A DNA stretch of 64,000 bases from Burkholderia ambifaria (GTDB lineage: Bacteria; Pseudomonadota; Gammaproteobacteria; Burkholderiales; Burkholderiaceae). The notes below the pieces were generated by a model. It did no database searches and was not told the DNA's origin. It saw nothing but the letters and a program-made list of their open reading frames with translations. The position numbers were made by a program, and so were the translations under genes. Location of the stretch: positions 63,458 through 127,457 of the forward strand of contig NZ_LKPJ01000019.1 of assembly GCF_001443045.1 (NCBI RefSeq), in the 5' to 3' direction. Positions 62,135-64,000 of the stretch are shown here, piece after piece (the first letter of the stretch is position 1; each line of letters opens with the position of its first letter).

Positions 62135-63511
62135 ATGACCACTTTCACGCCCTTCCCCCCGCTCGCCCAGCTCGCCGCCGACCTCTCCGCCGGCCGGACC
62201 ACGAGCCGCGCGCTCGTCGACGTCGCGCTCGAACGGATCGCCGATCCGTCGGGCCAGGGCGCGGCCGTCTTCACCGAAGTCGACGCCGACAACGCGCGCG
62301 CGGCCGCCGATGCACACGATCGCCTGCGCGCCGCGGGCACCGTGCTGTCGCCGCTCGCGGGCATCCCCGTGTCGGTGAAGGACCTGTTCGACGTCGCGGG
62401 CCAGGTGACGCGCGCCGGTTCGCGCGTGCTCGACGGCGCGCCGCCAGCGCAGGCCGACGCGGTCGCCGTCGCGCGGCTCAAGCGGGCGGGCGCGGTGCTG
62501 GTCGGCCGCACCAACATGAGCGAGTTCGCGTTCTCGGGGCTCGGCCTCAATCCGCACTTCGGCACGCCGCGCTCGCCGTACCGCCGCGACGTACCGGGCG
62601 ACGCGCGGATTGCCGGCGGCTCGTCGTCCGGTGCGGCCGCGTCCGTCGCCGACGGGATGGCGGCCGTCGCGCTCGGCACCGACACCGGCGGCTCGATCCG
62701 GATTCCGGCCGCGCTGTGCGGGCTCACGGGCTTCAAGCCGACCGCAAGCCGGATTCCGACGCAAGGCGGCGTGCCGCTGTCGACGACGCTCGACTCGTTC
62801 GGGCCGATCGGCCTGACGGTTGCCTGCTGCGCCCTCGTCGACCGGATGCTCGCGGGCCTCGAGCCGCACGTGCCGGCCATGCGGCCGCTCGAAGGCTTGC
62901 GGCTCGGCGTGCTGACCAACTATGTGACGGACGGCGTCGACGCGGACGTCGCCGCTGCGCTCGATGCCTCGCTGAAACATCTCGAAGCCGCCGGCGCGAT
63001 CGTCACGGAAGTGCGCTTCTCCGCGCTCGACCGGCTGCCTGACATCAACCGCTTCGGCTTCTCGCCGATCGAGGCATACGCGTGGCATCGCCCGCTGCTC
63101 GCGCAGCACCGCGACCAATACGACCCGCGCGTGCTGTCGCGCATCCTGAAGGGCGAACCGGCGAGCGCGGCCGACTATCTCGACCTGCTCGCGGCCCGCC
63201 ACGCGATGCTGGACGAAGCGGCGCACACGGTCTGGTCGCGCTTCGACGCGCTCGTCGCACCGACGGTGCCTGTCGTGCCGCCGCGCATCGCCGAACTCGA
63301 GGCGGACGACGCCGCATTCACGCGCACCAATGCGCTGATCCTGCGCAACCCGAGCGCCTTCAACTTCCTCGACGCATGTGCGCTGTCGCTGCCGTGCCAT
63401 CCGCGCGACGCGGCGCCCGTCGGCCTGATGCTCGCGGCCGCGCCGCATCGCGACGATGCGCTGCTCGCGATCGGCCAGGCGGTCGAGGCCGTGCTGAACA
63501 CGATCCGGTGA
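62135..63511 (+). CDS. amidase, AS family
   Basis: A 458-residue amidase-signature enzyme that hydrolyses an amide to acid and ammonia. The triad parts are Lys in GIPVSVKDLFDVAG, cis-Ser and Ser in IAGGSSSGAAASVADGMAAVALGTDTGGSIRIPAALCG. The TNMSEFAFSGLGLNPHFGTPRSP substrate loop is typical of amidase/aryl-malonamidase types. The ATG at 62135 is preferred to a TTG at 62105. The 7-bp gap to the GntR gene indicates an operon. Substrate unknown; a small nitrogen source is likely. Confidence 0.9.
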   Translation: MTTFTPFPPLAQLAADLSAGRTTSRALVDVALERIADPSGQGAAVFTEVDADNARAAADAHDRLRAAGTVLSPLAGIPVSVKDLFDVAGQVTRAGSRVLDGAPPAQADAVAVARLKRAGAVLVGRTNMSEFAFSGLGLNPHFGTPRSPYRRDVPGDARIAGGSSSGAAASVADGMAAVALGTDTGGSIRIPAALCGLTGFKPTASRIPTQGGVPLSTTLDSFGPIGLTVACCALVDRMLAGLEPHVPAMRPLEGLRLGVLTNYVTDGVDADVAAALDASLKHLEAAGAIVTEVRFSALDRLPDINRFGFSPIEAYAWHRPLLAQHRDQYDPRVLSRILKGEPASAADYLDLLAARHAMLDEAAHTVWSRFDALVAPTVPVVPPRIAELEADDAAFTRTNALILRNPSAFNFLDACALSLPCHPRDAAPVGLMLAAAPHRDDALLAIGQAVEAVLNTIR

Positions 63512-63660
63512 CCGCACCGGCGCAATGACGGCGGCCGACGAACCGGACGAAGCGGGTGCGGCGTGGTGCCGCACCCGCGCTGTCAGTTTCGTGCCAGATC
63601 GTTCGCGCTAAAATCGCGCGATTGTTTCTCGGACCGACCAACGACAGGAATCCCGCCGAC

Positions 63661-64000
63661 ATGAACGACTCCACGCTCGCCCTCCGCCGTGAACGCCGCC
63701 TGCTGATGCTGCTCGGCTGGGTATGCATCGCCCTGCTGGCCGGCGCGCTGTACCTGCAATACGTCAAGAACGAGGATCCGTGCCCGCTGTGCATCATCCA
63801 GCGCTACTTCTTCGCGGCGATCGGGATCTTCGCGTTCCTGGCCGCCGGGATGCGCAACTGGCGCGGCATCTGGGTGCTCGAGCTGCTGATCGCGATCGCC
63901 GCGGCCGGCGGCGCCGGCACCGCCGCGCGGCACCTGTCGATCCAGATGAATCCGGGCTTCAGCTGCGGCTTCGACACGCTGCAGCCGATCGTCGACAGCC
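63661..64000 (+). CDS. dsbB: disulfide bond formation protein B (truncated by the window end)
   Basis: Inner-membrane oxidase that reoxidises DsbA and passes electrons to ubiquinone. 113 residues are in the window. Residues about 14-32 form helix 1, followed by the first periplasmic loop with EDPCPLCIIQRYF (Cys41, Cys44, the quinone-linked CxxC). The second pair begins at NPGFSCGFDTL (one Cys near 104). AGGAAT before the ATG gives a weak ribosome site. Plus-strand, 149 bp after the amidase and probably separate. Confidence 0.94.
   Translation, partial: MNDSTLALRRERRLLMLLGWVCIALLAGALYLQYVKNEDPCPLCIIQRYFFAAIGIFAFLAAGMRNWRGIWVLELLIAIAAAGGAGTAARHLSIQMNPGFSCGFDTLQPIVDS

Overview
This is a high-GC window from the primary chromosome of a beta-proteobacterium, almost certainly Burkholderia and probably the B. 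cepacia complex. The assignment rests on gene order (rpsP-rimM-trmD-rplS; serC-pheA-tyrA-aroA-cmk-rpsA-ihfB-lapA-lapB), on Burkholderia-type small secreted families (DUF4148, DUF2059, DUF2968), on a tmRNA with tag ANDDTFALAA, and on strong G/C bias at third codon positions. The species is an inference. I see no insertion sequence, prophage, CRISPR array, rRNA or tRNA. About 62 protein genes and one RNA gene cover nearly all of the window.

Layout. 1-7.6 kb holds housekeeping genes: folA, pmbA, darP (yjgA), mog, orn, an M48 protease, rsgA and a small zinc-ribbon protein. 7.6-11.8 kb holds an orphan CobD/CbiB-like membrane protein, a Nudix CoA pyrophosphatase and the rpsP-rimM-trmD-rplS operon with a clear sigma70 promoter. 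11.9-16.9 kb holds a periplasmic sugar dehydrogenase, a TM2 protein, a radical SAM gene under a near-perfect LexA box, and the divergent lrp/dadA pair. 17.2-26.1 kb holds etfBA, the metNIQ methionine importer, a lipase-like hydrolase, a histone-deacetylase-like amidohydrolase, mltB and cysM.

25-43 kb is one long minus-strand block from gyrA down to cysM. It carries serine and aromatic amino acid synthesis (serC, pheA, tyrA, aroA), cmk, rpsA, ihfB, the LPS-control pair lapA/lapB, and sugar-nucleotide genes for LPS and heptose (ugd, hldE, hldD), then a secreted ComEA-type protein. 43.4-47.3 kb holds an OmpA-family porin, ubiG, gph, ssrA and two small secreted proteins.

47.4-54 kb is a complete NAD-dependent molybdenum formate dehydrogenase system (fdsGBA and fdsD) with a divergent ModE/LysR-like regulator. 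It lacks the fdsC (fdhD-like) gene found in Cupriavidus. 54-64 kb is accessory metabolism: an FAD monooxygenase, a TPR-glycosyltransferase-like protein, a decapitated MHS-family transporter, a DUF2968 protein, a gamma-glutamyl-GABA hydrolase-like protein, a GntR regulator with an amidase, and the start of dsbB, cut by the window end.

The most noteworthy points are the SOS promoter built into a 38-bp palindrome ahead of the radical SAM gene (about 14.87 kb), and a deletion scar at about 58.78 kb that fuses a truncated transporter head-on with the tail of an unknown plus-strand gene. I did not find a convincing undescribed multi-gene system; most of the window is ordinary core genome.
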